A program made the translations under genes and the position numbers. Of a stretch of 64,000 nucleotides of DNA, positions 1 to 8,641 are shown one piece after another. The DNA is from an uncultured Clostridia bacterium (lineage in GTDB: Bacteria > Bacillota > Clostridia > Oscillospirales > Ruminococcaceae): the NCBI GenBank assembly GCA_947383835.1, contig CANDEV010000001.1:1-64000 (forward strand). The letters are read 5' to 3'. Each line of letters begins with the position of its first letter. The first letter of the stretch is position 1. The notes beneath the pieces are model-generated. The model was given only the letters and a program-made list of their open reading frames with translations. It was not told where the DNA came from and did no database searches.

Positions 1-460
1 ATGCGCCCTTGTAATCCGTGACCGCCATATAGTGCTGAATTTGCAGCATATATTCATCGGGAATTTTGTCTTCCCACTCCCCAATTTTATATGCCGAAGC
101 TGTTTTTGCTTCAAATACGCAAGTGCCATAGTTGGGGTGCTGACACGTTCCGTCAAGATTTGCAAGCATAAAAGGATAGTCCACATGCTGCAAAATTTGA
201 TTAATTTTGCTGACCTCAATTCCTGTACGTTTAGTAAATTCGGTACGCACCAATGCTTCAAGCTGCGTACCCCAGTACGCAGCTTCTCCCGCTTCGGAAT
301 AGGGCAATTGACCTGTTTTTTCAAGCCACAATTCAACGGGAGATTTGTATTTATTTATCTCGCAGACCACGGACGCGTCTGAACCGCCAATGCCTTTTTT
401 ACGGTATTCGAGCCAGTCCTCGTAGGGCATATTTTCTGTGGAAACTAAAATTTTTGCCAT
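1..460 (-). CDS. YqaJ-type viral recombinase / exonuclease (5' part only)
   Basis: The frame is open from an ATG at 460 to the window edge, giving the first 153 residues; the C-terminus lies outside. The protein begins MAKILVSTENMPYEDWLEYR and has a GGSDAS motif at residues 25-30, as expected at the start of YqaJ/lambda-exonuclease-like nucleases. Asp103, Glu117 and Lys119 (in FEAKTA) fit the D...ExK metal-binding signature of PD-(D/E)xK nucleases. Family members resect DNA ends for phage- or plasmid-type single-strand annealing recombination, usually beside a RecT-like annealase. It follows the DUF932 gene on the same strand, and both look like part of a mobile element. The assignment rests on motif reading; the call is fairly firm. 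Confidence 0.8.
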   Translation of the reverse strand, partial: MAKILVSTENMPYEDWLEYRKKGIGGSDASVVCEINKYKSPVELWLEKTGQLPYSEAGEAAYWGTQLEALVRTEFTKRTGIEVSKINQILQHVDYPFMLANLDGTCQHPNYGTCVFEAKTASAYKIGEWEDKIPDEYMLQIQHYMAVTDYKGA

Positions 461-535
461 AAAAATCACGCCTTTCATATTTTAATTTTTTGCATAAAAA
501 TTGTCGGGAGAAATTCATCTCCCGACAATTATTTT

Positions 536-1468
536 TTAAGCGGCAAGCACCATTTCATACGCCCTGTCAATAAGCGGATTGCCCTCAATCGTTTTGGCGA
601 ACACGTTTTCACGGTAGTTTGCAGTCTCGCGGAGCGGTTTAGCGTGTGTCGCAAAATCCGAAACCGCATTAATGAAACGATAGCCGTTCTTGCCGAGGTG
701 CTTCAAATCGGGAGCGTCAAAATACCGCATTTTTAAATCCTCACGAATACGCTCCACATTTTTCTTGTGTGTCGCTGTGGGGTTATCGTCCATTGGCAGG
801 AGCAGTTCAATATACTCCATAACTTTTGAATCGGACAATTTTACACGACGTAGATTTGCAAATTCCGTACCAAGCCTGCCCATATATTTTTCCGCAAGCA
901 AAAGTGTGTTGTGAGCCTCGTCCATTTTATGAGCAAGGTCGCCTACATGAACGGTAGACCACATTCTTTTTGCTGTGGAAAGCGCAATATTAAGCGTATT
1001 CTGGCATACCACGCGAATTGGCGTCATAGCAACTTTTATCGCCCCGTTGCCGTCGTGAGAACTGCTGAAAACAAGATAAGGCGCAATTTGTTCACCCTCA
1101 ATAATGTACTTATCGGGAAGTTTGGCGAGAATCCAAATTTTCTTTCCGTCCTGCAAAGAGCCTGCGGTTTCGTACTTAACGCCCTCGCCGAGAAGCGCGT
1201 CCGTAAAAGCAAAAGCCTCGGAATTTTGCACCACTTTATAGCGGTCGGTGACAACTCCGAGAATTTTGTTATCGCTCTCGCGGACGTTGGCTTTGTAGCC
1301 GTTAATAGGCTCATAATTGCTCGTCATAATTGGCTTCTGGACTACTTTCCAGTTAAGTCCCGAGGCTTCAAGAGCCTCTTGTGAATTGAGCGCGGATTCG
1401 ACACGAACGCCTAAACCGTGCCAAGGTGCATACCTTACAAAGAACATCGTTTCTACATTTGCTGACAT
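536..1468 (-). CDS. DUF932 phage/plasmid-like protein
   Basis: This 310-residue protein begins MSANVETMFFVRYAPWHGLG and contains PIRVVCQNTLNIAL in the middle, both typical of the DUF932 (TIGR03299) phage/plasmid-like family. An AAAGGAGAG ribosome site lies just upstream. The biochemical role of the family is not established; members recur in integrative elements and large phages beside recombination genes. Here the YqaJ exonuclease follows 76 nt downstream on the same strand, so the two are probably co-transcribed. No membrane segment or signal peptide is visible, so it is likely cytoplasmic. Confidence 0.8.
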   Translation of the reverse strand: MSANVETMFFVRYAPWHGLGVRVESALNSQEALEASGLNWKVVQKPIMTSNYEPINGYKANVRESDNKILGVVTDRYKVVQNSEAFAFTDALLGEGVKYETAGSLQDGKKIWILAKLPDKYIIEGEQIAPYLVFSSSHDGNGAIKVAMTPIRVVCQNTLNIALSTAKRMWSTVHVGDLAHKMDEAHNTLLLAEKYMGRLGTEFANLRRVKLSDSKVMEYIELLLPMDDNPTATHKKNVERIREDLKMRYFDAPDLKHLGKNGYRFINAVSDFATHAKPLRETANYRENVFAKTIEGNPLIDRAYEMVLAA

Positions 1469-1576
1469 AAAAATCTCTCCTTTTTGATTTTTAAATTTTG
1501 ATTTTTGGTTTTTATTTTGCCGAAAATATTATGTTTTCAATTGTGTCTATTACGTGCCATAGTGCGGGAAAATTCT

Positions 1577-1708
1577 TTACTCGCTGTCCGTGAAATCGCA
1601 TAATTTCAACACTTCCTCCGAAACATCGTTTTCAAGACAACTGCAAAATATCACCGATGCTGTTCCCGCAGCAACGGCAAGAATTTTCAGTACAAACTCC
1701 TTGCTCAC
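1577..1708 (-). CDS. small peptide, 43 aa, element-borne
   Basis: A GTG start at 1708 follows a very good ribosome site (GAGAGGAGGCGATAGC). The peptide has a basic start, a hydrophobic stretch (FVLKILAVAAGTASVIFCSC) and an acidic tail (ENDVSEEV...DSE). The hydrophobic part could be a membrane segment. I do not recognise a family. It lies between a smaller peptide gene and DUF932, all on the minus strand. Confidence 0.5.
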   Translation of the reverse strand: MSKEFVLKILAVAAGTASVIFCSCLENDVSEEVLKLCDFTDSE

Positions 1709-1750
1709 GCTATCGCCTCCTCTCGCAATTTAACGCAGATTTTGACCGCG

Positions 1751-1822
1751 TTAATCGTCCGTAATGCTCTTTACAACCGCCGTAACTACCGCGATTGCTA
1801 TTGCTCCGATAATTTTTCCCAT
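1751..1822 (-). CDS. very small hydrophobic peptide, 23 aa
   Basis: The ATG at 1822 is preceded by GAAAGGAGTGATCTGTTT, a strong ribosome site. The predicted peptide is a short alanine/valine-rich hydrophobic helix (core KIIGAIAIAVVTAVVKS) with an acidic end, which could insert in the membrane. No family is recognised. The ribosome site is the main support; it may be the first gene of the minus-strand run ending in YqaJ. Confidence 0.4.
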   Translation of the reverse strand: MGKIIGAIAIAVVTAVVKSITDD

Positions 1823-1930
1823 AAACAGATCACTCCTTTCAATTTTTTTATTTTAATGATTTTTGCGGTATATGCACGGATTTTTCATAAAATTTCGTGA
1901 AAATCCGCACATAAATTTTTGGAGAAAAGT

Positions 1931-1971
1931 AAATCCCCATATCGCTGCAAACCACGGTAATATGGGGATTT
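1931..1971. repeat. 12-bp perfect inverted repeat
   Basis: Arms at 1931-1942 and 1960-1971 (AAATCCCCATAT and its exact complement) flank a 17-nt loop. No T-run follows in either direction, so a structured leader or protein site is as likely as a terminator. It lies between the divergently read small-peptide gene and the HTH gene. Confidence 0.5.
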
Positions 1972-2074
1972 AATTCATTTCTCTGTAAATATAATATATA
2001 TTTGAAAGTCCGAAACTTACGCATAATTGCAACAACTTATTAATATTAGCAAAATCATTGAAAGGACTGATTTT

Positions 2075-2245
2075 ATGATTTCCGATTACAACGACTATCT
2101 CACGCCATATGAAGCTTCTTATGAGCTGGACGTTTCCCTTACCACGGTTTATAACCTGCTTAGGAGTAAAAAGCTTCCCGGGTTTAAGGTGGGTAAGGTT
2201 TGGCGGATTCCAAGGGACGCTTTGGAAAAATTGATTTATGGGTAA
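2075..2245 (+). CDS. excisionase-family HTH protein, 56 aa
   Basis: The ATG at 2075 is chosen because GAAAGGACT lies a few bases upstream; an open frame runs a little further 5' but without a ribosome site. The 56-residue protein is a single winged helix-turn-helix of the excisionase/MerR-like type: LTPYEASYELDVSLTTVYN, then a wing containing KLPGFKVGKVWRIPRDAL. Such proteins act as recombination directionality factors or small regulators in mobile elements. Which recombinase it would serve is unknown; the nearest is at 16,488-18,143. Two hairpins follow. Confidence 0.75.
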   Translation: MISDYNDYLTPYEASYELDVSLTTVYNLLRSKKLPGFKVGKVWRIPRDALEKLIYG

Positions 2246-2249
2246 AAAT

Positions 2250-2278
2250 ACGGACATCACCGTTTTGGTGATGTCCGT
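2250..2278. terminator. hairpin after HTH gene
   Basis: A 12-bp perfect stem (2250-2261 with 2267-2278, ACGGACATCACC) has a 5-nt loop. On the minus strand it runs into ATTTTTAC, so it would terminate leftward transcription best. On the plus strand it follows the HTH stop codon by 4 nt. Confidence 0.6.
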
Positions 2279-2361
2279 AAAACAAAAATTTTCGACCAGT
2301 ATAATGGCGGTACAGAAACTTTTCCAAAATATCATATAATGACAACCACAGCTGATGATCG

Positions 2362-2403
2362 AAACAGGAATCGAAAAAATAATCGATTCCTGTTTTATTT
2401 TTT
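2362..2403 (+). terminator. rho-independent terminator
   Basis: A 12-bp stem (2362-2373 with 2384-2395) has a 10-nt A-rich loop and is followed by a T-rich run to 2403. It probably ends the HTH transcript and insulates the gene at 2482. Confidence 0.7.
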
Positions 2404-2481
2404 AAGAGTGACACTTACTGTCTATCCCAATGAGTATAATTAAATCAGAAAAGAAAATTACAACAAAGGTAGGAATGTAAA

Positions 2482-3033
2482 ATGTCCGAAAATTTTAAAT
2501 CAGATTTTTTAGAAATGCAAGACCTTTACGAAGAAACAATTGCAGAAATAGGAGACGAACTGCACGAAATGGCAGATTACCCGGAATCTGAATGCACAGA
2601 TTGCGACGCTCCCGAATACGTTGAGGCAGCGGTTGCGGAAAACCATTGTAAAATAATCTCATCGGTGATAGGAAAGGTTATGAACATCGTTGGGAAAAGC
2701 ATTTATTCCGCGGTTAATGAGGAGTACCCAATCAATACCGATAATTATAAAAGAGGCGACTGCCTGTATTTCGGCAGCGGACTAAAAAGCTGTTACGCAC
2801 TTTATATCGGGTTCGGGAAAATTATTTTTTACTCAAAGGGATATGACTTTTTTCCGGAAGTTAAGATTGCTGCACTTGGCAGCATTGTAAAAAACAATAA
2901 CAACATTTTTGTGATTGAGAATTACCATTCTGTGTATTCTCGCGAAGAAGCCGTTAAGCGCGGTATTTCAATGCTTGGCAGCAGTAAATTCAAAAATAGC
3001 GAAAGCTTTGTAAAATGGTGCTTTAAAGGTTAA
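2482..3033 (+). CDS. LRAT/NlpC-P60-like protein with substituted catalytic residues
   Basis: The 183-residue protein starts at an ATG after GGTAGGAATG. Residues 1-60 are acidic. The C-terminal half resembles the LRAT (NC) branch of NlpC/P60 papain-like folds: a YALYIGFGKIIFYS strand pair and a C-terminal SFVKWCFKG helix. In active members the first motif is HYxxYxG and the last is NCExF. Here the corresponding residues appear to be Cys (SCYALYIG) and Ser (NSESFVKW), so the His/Cys pair seems lost. I infer a catalytically dead, possibly binding, protein; the domain call itself is by eye. It is followed 20 nt later by a second small acidic protein, probably in the same operon. Confidence 0.5.
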   Translation: MSENFKSDFLEMQDLYEETIAEIGDELHEMADYPESECTDCDAPEYVEAAVAENHCKIISSVIGKVMNIVGKSIYSAVNEEYPINTDNYKRGDCLYFGSGLKSCYALYIGFGKIIFYSKGYDFFPEVKIAALGSIVKNNNNIFVIENYHSVYSREEAVKRGISMLGSSKFKNSESFVKWCFKG

Positions 3034-3053
3034 ACTTATAGGGAGGTAAAATT

Positions 3054-3374
3054 ATGAGCAGCAATAAGGATTACGAAAAATATCTTCAGCAGGACGAAAA
3101 AACCATCGGCGAATTTTTCTCAAATATGAGCAAATATTGGCACGGATTTATGGACGAAGTGCATGAGGACATGAAGCTTGCACTTGACGATAAAGAATAT
3201 AACAATATGGCTGCCGATATAGCGGAAATGTCCGACGACCCGGAAATGCTGGAGCTTGCAGCAGATATGAGCAAAATACGCTTTATTGCCAAGGCTTCGG
3301 ATAAGGCTATTTGCGCCATAGGTAAATGTCTCGACGGCGCGGCTGTGTTGTTCAATAAGAAGCCAAAAAACTAA
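3054..3374 (+). CDS. hypothetical acidic helical protein, 106 aa
   Basis: The start is set by TATAGGGAGGTAAAATT directly before the ATG. The protein is acidic and helical through residue ~75, then ends in a basic tail (FNKKPKN). A weak hydrophobic helix occurs near residues 80-100. I do not recognise a family. It is 20 nt downstream of the LRAT-like gene and shares its acidic character, so the two may form one unit. Its stop codon overlaps the stop codon of the convergent XRE gene (3371-3374). Confidence 0.6.
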   Translation: MSSNKDYEKYLQQDEKTIGEFFSNMSKYWHGFMDEVHEDMKLALDDKEYNNMAADIAEMSDDPEMLELAADMSKIRFIAKASDKAICAIGKCLDGAAVLFNKKPKN

Positions 3375-3730
3375 TACTTTTCGTCCGTTTTAAATTTAAC
3401 AACATTTTCAACAATCTCGGCAATGCGTATGGCTTCCTCGTCGGACAAGCCGCTCATTGCTTTTTCTATTCTATGTCTTGCTTCCTCTGAAGTAGGCTTT
3501 ACGTCAACGTCAAAATCAAGCAAATCGGACATAGAAATTTTCAGACCGTCACATATTTTATAGACAGTTTCAACTGTAGGGCAGCGTTCTCCCCGCTCCA
3601 ATCTTCCCAAATATGCAGGATAAATTCCCGAAGACAACGCAAGTTCTTCCTGACTTATTTTTCGTTCGGTACGGAATTTTTTTATTCTCTGCCCCACTGC
3701 ATATGAAATTTTATCTCTTTTAAAGCTCAA
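3371..3730 (-). CDS. XRE-family transcriptional regulator
   Basis: I place the start at a TTG at 3730 because GAAGGAAG lies 8 nt upstream; a longer open frame upstream has no ribosome site. The 119-residue protein carries an N-terminal Cro/C1-type helix-turn-helix (VGQRIKKFRTERKISQEELA, then GIYPAYLGRLERGERCP). The C-terminal helical segment (SDEEAIRIAEIVENVVKFK) probably dimerises. It is the typical repressor of a mobile element and is divergent from the WYL gene. Confidence 0.8.
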   Translation of the reverse strand: MSFKRDKISYAVGQRIKKFRTERKISQEELALSSGIYPAYLGRLERGERCPTVETVYKICDGLKISMSDLLDFDVDVKPTSEEARHRIEKAMSGLSDEEAIRIAEIVENVVKFKTDEKY

Positions 3731-4066
3731 TTGTACACTTCCTTCATACCCATATAGTATAACTTTATACCGTATTTGCAATTTATACAACGCTTTTTAT
3801 TAGCATATAAAATATTTACTATATTGACATATTTCGGGAGATATGATATAATAAAATAAATTTATGAAAAAAATGTCGGATAATTGCGCAAAATGACAGT
3901 GAATGTCTAACTTGTGTGCTATAATATAAATAACAAATGATTATTTTATGTAAATTTTATACAAATGATACTTTTAAATTTTAAAATAAATGTAGAAATA
4001 TGTATAAATTCATTGAATAATAAGTAAATTTGTTGTATAATTATATTATTAAGGGAGCTGAATTTT
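3731..4066. promoter_or_regulatory. divergent regulatory region with tandem promoters toward the WYL gene
   Basis: Two sigma-A-like promoters face right. P1 is TTGACA (3824-3829), 17 nt, TATAAT (3847-3852). P2 is TTGAAT (4013-4018), 17 nt, TATAAT (4036-4041), only about 25 nt before the GTG start of the WYL regulator. A third TATAAT-like box lies near 3921. P1 would give a leader of about 205 nt without an open frame. The short repeat GACA-N5-TGTC near 3895 could be part of an operator. Confidence 0.6.
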
Positions 4067-5026
4067 GTGCAAAATGATAGACTGAGTTCGGGATTTAAGT
4101 TTAACCGTGTCCTTGTGATTTACACTAAGCTTATGAACGGAGAGGTTATCAACAAATATGAGGAAGCCAAATATTTTGATGTTGACCCTCGTTCTATTCA
4201 ACGGGATATTGACGATCTTCGTTGCTTTTTTGCGGATAACGCAGACTTAGGCGAAAGCGGCAAGGAGCTTGTTTATGACAAGCATTTGAACGGTTATCAT
4301 CTTGTAAGCAGCGATATGACTGCCCTAACCAATAGTGAGGTTCTGGCGGTCTGCAAGATTTTGTTGGAGAGCCGAGCTTTCACAAAGGACGAAATGACGC
4401 CGATAATAAATAAGCTCCTGACCTGCTGCGTCCCGCCGAAAAATAAGCGCAGGGTAAATGATTTGATTTCAAATGAGCTGTACCACTATACGGAGCTTAA
4501 TCACCACAAAAAATTTGTAAATAATATGTGGGATATTGGCGAGGCGGTACAGCAGCATTTGTGTATGAAAATCCAATACACAAAGCAGGACGGTACGACA
4601 GTTGAGCGTATTGTTCAGCCTGTTGGAATAATGTTTTCGGAGTTTTATTTTTACCTTACGGCATTTATTGAGAACATCGACAAGGAAGCCGAGTTTAAAA
4701 ATCCCGATGATATTTTCCCGACGATTTATCGCATTGACAGGATACAAAGCTTTGAGGTGTTGGACAGGCACTTTGACATACCTTACAGAGACAGGTTTGA
4801 GGAGGGCGAGTTCCGCAAGAGGATACAGTTTATGTATGGAGGAAAGCTTAGACGTATCAAGTTTTTGTATAAGGGCATAAATCCCGAGGCTATACTGGAC
4901 AGGCTGCCTACGGCAAAGATAATTGAGAAAAACGACGAAGGGTATGTTATTACTGCGGAGGTTTTCGGTGACGGGGTGGATATGTGGGTTAGGAGTCAGG
5001 GGGATATGATAACAGTAATTATATAG
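4067..5026 (+). CDS. WYL-domain transcriptional regulator
   Basis: The GTG start follows AAGGGAGCTGAATTTT. The 319-residue protein has an N-terminal winged HTH of the DeoR/YafY type (residues ~10-70, FDVDPRSIQRDIDDLR) and a central WYL-like region (residues ~165-235) with the VQPVGIMFSEFYFYLTAF strand pair expected of this Sm-like ligand-binding fold. WYL regulators often control phage-defence loci such as CBASS and BREX, probably by sensing nucleic acid or nucleotides. The gene heads a co-directional run with a 14-nt gap to the first GTPase, so it likely regulates that locus and itself. The fold assignment is reasonably sure; the link to defence is inferred. Confidence 0.8.
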   Translation: MQNDRLSSGFKFNRVLVIYTKLMNGEVINKYEEAKYFDVDPRSIQRDIDDLRCFFADNADLGESGKELVYDKHLNGYHLVSSDMTALTNSEVLAVCKILLESRAFTKDEMTPIINKLLTCCVPPKNKRRVNDLISNELYHYTELNHHKKFVNNMWDIGEAVQQHLCMKIQYTKQDGTTVERIVQPVGIMFSEFYFYLTAFIENIDKEAEFKNPDDIFPTIYRIDRIQSFEVLDRHFDIPYRDRFEEGEFRKRIQFMYGGKLRRIKFLYKGINPEAILDRLPTAKIIEKNDEGYVITAEVFGDGVDMWVRSQGDMITVII

Positions 5027-5040
5027 GAAGGCTGAAGCAC

Positions 5041-6336
5041 ATGGTTGAAGATCAGAATTTTATTTCTTCGGTATCGTTTGAAAATCATCCTGCGATATAT
5101 ATGAAGAGAAAGACCAAAATGCAGTATTATTACGCATTAAAATATTTAATAAAACAAATAAAAACGTCAGAGCACATGAATTGTCGCATTGAGCTTTATA
5201 AGCAATTTTTAATGGGTGACAGTAACGAGGTCTTGGACGATAAATTATGTATAAATTCAATTGTGGTCTGCAAATTTCAACCGTGGAGGAACAAATATAA
5301 GTTTTGGTTAATTTGCGATATTGCTTTAATAGTAAATGATTATCAATTTATTGAAACCCTTGCGGAGTTGATAAAAAATTCTGTTTCTGCCAAACAGCAA
5401 AAACTAATTGAGAAGCTATTGACAATTTTAAGGCAAAGCGAAACAGATATTCCTCCTCGGTTTTTACAGATAAAAAATCTGATAGAGCAATATTGGGCAA
5501 ATTCATCATTTGCTTCTCAAAAAGAACAAAAAATAATTATTACTGCCAATATGAGTGCAGGAAAATCTACACTTATTAATGCGCTGACAGGCAGAAATAT
5601 TGCCCGGACTTCTCAAGAGGTATGTACCGGTAATATTTGTTATTTCTATAATAAAGCATTTGATGACGGACGAATACATTTTAATTCAAATACGCTTAGT
5701 TATTCAGCCGATGATAAAGATATTAAGAGTTTTAAATGGGATATGCCTGTGTCAGTTGCTACGCCTTTTCAAAGCGCAGCCGATTTTCAAAAACGTATTT
5801 GTCTTATAGATACACCGGGTGTTAATTCAGCTCTTTCAAGAGAGCATGGAAAAATTGCTAAAAAAAGTATAAATTCAGAAAAATATAATACGGTATTATA
5901 CATATTTAATGCTAATAAGTTGGGTACAGATGAAGAAATAGCATACTTAAAATGGATAGCTAAAAATGTACCCAATGAAAAACTGTTGTTTGTTATGAAT
6001 AAATTAGACGATTTCAGACGTTCAGATGATAGTATTGAATTAAGTATTGAGGGAGTAAAAACAGATTTGAAAAATGTCGGTTTTGAAAATCCGTCAATAT
6101 TCCCTATTTCAGCATATTTTGCGTACCTTATTAAAAAAAATGCTTCTGATACTTCTTTATCAGAAGACGAACAGGACGAATATGAGTTGTATAAAAGGAA
6201 ATTCAGCACTCCCGAATACAACTTGTCAAGATTTTACAACGAAGCTGTTGCAGAAGATGAATATTCTTTTGAGGCATTATTAAAGAAAAGCGGAGTTTAT
6301 TATTTAGAGAAAAAAATATATGGAGGTTCAATATGA
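5041..6336 (+). CDS. dynamin-like GTPase, short form
   Basis: A 431-residue protein. Residues 1-150 are helical and unrecognised. A GTPase domain follows with ANMSAGKST (P-loop, 169-177), DTPG (257-260) and NKLD (320-323), the G1, G3 and G4 motifs of the dynamin superfamily. MSAGKST is the usual P-loop of bacterial dynamin-like proteins. It ends soon after the G domain, so it lacks the long helical stalk of its neighbour; the two may work as an unequal pair. Its stop overlaps the next start in an ATGA (6333-6336), indicating translational coupling. Paired bacterial dynamins are known in membrane remodelling and phage defence (Eleos/Leo-type); equivalence is not shown here. Confidence 0.8.
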   Translation: MVEDQNFISSVSFENHPAIYMKRKTKMQYYYALKYLIKQIKTSEHMNCRIELYKQFLMGDSNEVLDDKLCINSIVVCKFQPWRNKYKFWLICDIALIVNDYQFIETLAELIKNSVSAKQQKLIEKLLTILRQSETDIPPRFLQIKNLIEQYWANSSFASQKEQKIIITANMSAGKSTLINALTGRNIARTSQEVCTGNICYFYNKAFDDGRIHFNSNTLSYSADDKDIKSFKWDMPVSVATPFQSAADFQKRICLIDTPGVNSALSREHGKIAKKSINSEKYNTVLYIFNANKLGTDEEIAYLKWIAKNVPNEKLLFVMNKLDDFRRSDDSIELSIEGVKTDLKNVGFENPSIFPISAYFAYLIKKNASDTSLSEDEQDEYELYKRKFSTPEYNLSRFYNEAVAEDEYSFEALLKKSGVYYLEKKIYGGSI

Positions 6337-8624
6337 AAAAGGTATTCATTAAGTACAATCCCTACATGATAGAGACAACCATTACAGTTGACGGGAAGAA
6401 GCTTGCAGATAACAGCACGCTTGGTGAAAGAAGTGCTAACGGATTAAGATTGCAGGAATGGGTAGAAGATCTGCCGCAGCTTCTTATTGACGAATATAAT
6501 GACAATGACTTTGAAATACTTTTCCACGGAACACTGTTGGACTATGATGATTTAGCGGAAGTATTTACAAAAGCCTGCGAAGAAAATAATCAACTCAGTA
6601 TAAAGCTTGACCGAAGACCGGCAAAGGAAACATCTGACAAAGAGGCATTAATAGACAAGGTTTTTGAGAAAATTCAAAAAGGACCGTTTGATGAGCTTAG
6701 GGCTGACGATATTGTTAATTCCTTCAATCAAGCCAAAAGCAATGACTTTGAAGTATGTGTTGTTGCAACTATGAGCGCAGGAAAATCAACGCTTATCAAT
6801 TCCATGCTGCAAACTAAATTGATGCCGTCAAAGCAGGAGGCTTGTACGGCAATTATAACAAGAATCAAGGACAACGACTCACCTAATTGGCAGGCAGAGG
6901 TACGCAATAAGGAAGGACGCACAATTGAAACTTATGAGGAACTGACTTATCAGACAATGGACAGGTTGAATTCTGACAAGAATGTATCGGAAATAAGAGT
7001 AACCGGCGATATTCCTTTTGTTACGGCTGACGATGTATCGCTTGTTTTGATCGACACTCCTGGTCCGAATAATTCAAGAGATCCTGAACATGGAAAAGTT
7101 CAAAGTAAATTTTTAGGGAAATCGTCAAAATCATTAGTGCTTTATATCATGGAGGGCACATTTGGTTCTGATGATGACAATACATTACTTGATCGTGTTG
7201 CTGAAAGCATGTCTGTCGGAGGAAAGCAGTCAAAGGACAGGTTTATTTTTGTTGTAAATAAGATGGATAGCAGAAATAAGGACGATGGAGATACAGAGTC
7301 TACGCTTGACAGGGTTCGTGCATATCTTAAACGCAAGCACATAAATAATCCTAATTTGTTTCCTGCCGCTGCATTGCCTGCTTTAAATATACGTATGATC
7401 AGAAATGGAGCAGAAGTGGACGTGGATACTATAGACGAAACAGAAGTGAAAGTAAAGAAACTTAACCGCAATGAAAATCTACATTTTGAGAATTACGCTT
7501 CGCTGCCTTTGAGTGAAAAAAATAAAATCAATGATCAGTTAAGTGAGGCAATAAGTTCCGGAAATGTGGAGGAGCAAGCTTTAATCCATACCGGAATCGT
7601 ATCTGTTGAGGCGGCAATCAGGCAGTATGTCCAAAAATATGCAAAAACGGCAAAAATAAAAAATATTGTTGACACATTTATACACAAGCTTGATGAAACA
7701 AACTCTATTGAAAAAACCAAAAATGAGCTTGCAAGCAATCAGGATAAAGCCAAACAGATTGTGGAGCAAATCAATATTATTCAAGATAATATTGATAATG
7801 CAAAAGAAGCTAAAAAATTCAGTGATGTTGTTGATGATGCCGTTGTTAAAGTAAATGACGAAGCACGTGAGGTAGCTGATAAAATTATAGAAAAATTGCA
7901 AGCTAAGATAAGGAAGAAGATAGATAAATTAAAAGGTGAGGAGTTGGATAGGGATGACGCAGAGGACGAACTTCAAAGGCTAGAAAAATTTGCAAAAAAA
8001 CTTGAACCTGATTTTCAAGAGGAATTAGACGAACTGATAAGAGAAAATCTTGTTAATGTAAGCAATACATTGCTCCAGAACTATCGTGAAAAATTATCGT
8101 CTTTGACGGACAAAATTGATACAAGTGCGTTGGCTGGAATTTCAATTGACCCTCTTAGCCTTATGAGTGGCACAGTTTTATCTTCCGATAATATTTCCTT
8201 AAACAAATTTATTCGTACTAAAGAAGTTGAGGACGGAAAAGAATGGGTAAAGAATACGGACAAAAAATGGTATAAACCGTGGACTTGGTTTCAGGAAAAA
8301 GGATATTACAGGACAACATATAAGGAAGTTGAGTTCGTAGACGCAGGCACTATGGCAAAGGCATTTTTGCAGCCTATCCAAGATGTCATTTATGAAAACG
8401 GTGACAATGCAGTCAAATATGCATTGAAACAGTCAAAGAAAATATCTGAAGCATTTAACAATGAGTTTAAAAGATTAGATAAATTGCTTAAAGACAAACT
8501 TGATGAACTTAAAAGTTATGCTACGGATAAAGATAAGGCAGAAGCAAGAATTAAGGAAACCGAGAGTAGATTAAAATGGCTTGAAGAAATTAAAAGCGAA
8601 GTTGAATCCATTCTCGAAATTTAA
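6333..8624 (+). CDS. dynamin-like GTPase, long form with helical stalk
   Basis: 763 residues. Residues 1-95 form a separate small domain (starts MKKVFIKYNPYMIETTITVD). The G domain has ATMSAGKST (145-153), DTPG (241-244) and NKMD (309-312). From about 450 to the end the sequence is mostly charged helix with coiled-coil character, broken by a Trp/Pro-rich loop (KKWYKPWTWFQEKGYYR) around 645-660 that could be a membrane-contacting paddle. This layout matches a dynamin-family mechano-GTPase. It is translationally coupled to the preceding GTPase and followed after 17 nt by the glycine-zipper gene. Confidence 0.85.
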   Translation: MKKVFIKYNPYMIETTITVDGKKLADNSTLGERSANGLRLQEWVEDLPQLLIDEYNDNDFEILFHGTLLDYDDLAEVFTKACEENNQLSIKLDRRPAKETSDKEALIDKVFEKIQKGPFDELRADDIVNSFNQAKSNDFEVCVVATMSAGKSTLINSMLQTKLMPSKQEACTAIITRIKDNDSPNWQAEVRNKEGRTIETYEELTYQTMDRLNSDKNVSEIRVTGDIPFVTADDVSLVLIDTPGPNNSRDPEHGKVQSKFLGKSSKSLVLYIMEGTFGSDDDNTLLDRVAESMSVGGKQSKDRFIFVVNKMDSRNKDDGDTESTLDRVRAYLKRKHINNPNLFPAAALPALNIRMIRNGAEVDVDTIDETEVKVKKLNRNENLHFENYASLPLSEKNKINDQLSEAISSGNVEEQALIHTGIVSVEAAIRQYVQKYAKTAKIKNIVDTFIHKLDETNSIEKTKNELASNQDKAKQIVEQINIIQDNIDNAKEAKKFSDVVDDAVVKVNDEAREVADKIIEKLQAKIRKKIDKLKGEELDRDDAEDELQRLEKFAKKLEPDFQEELDELIRENLVNVSNTLLQNYREKLSSLTDKIDTSALAGISIDPLSLMSGTVLSSDNISLNKFIRTKEVEDGKEWVKNTDKKWYKPWTWFQEKGYYRTTYKEVEFVDAGTMAKAFLQPIQDVIYENGDNAVKYALKQSKKISEAFNNEFKRLDKLLKDKLDELKSYATDKDKAEARIKETESRLKWLEEIKSEVESILEI

Positions 8625-8641
8625 CAATGGAGGTATTTATA

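Noticed and set aside
3086..3355. 89-codon Ser-rich minus-strand frame
   Set aside because: It is the complement of the acidic protein at 3,054-3,374, which has a clear ribosome site.
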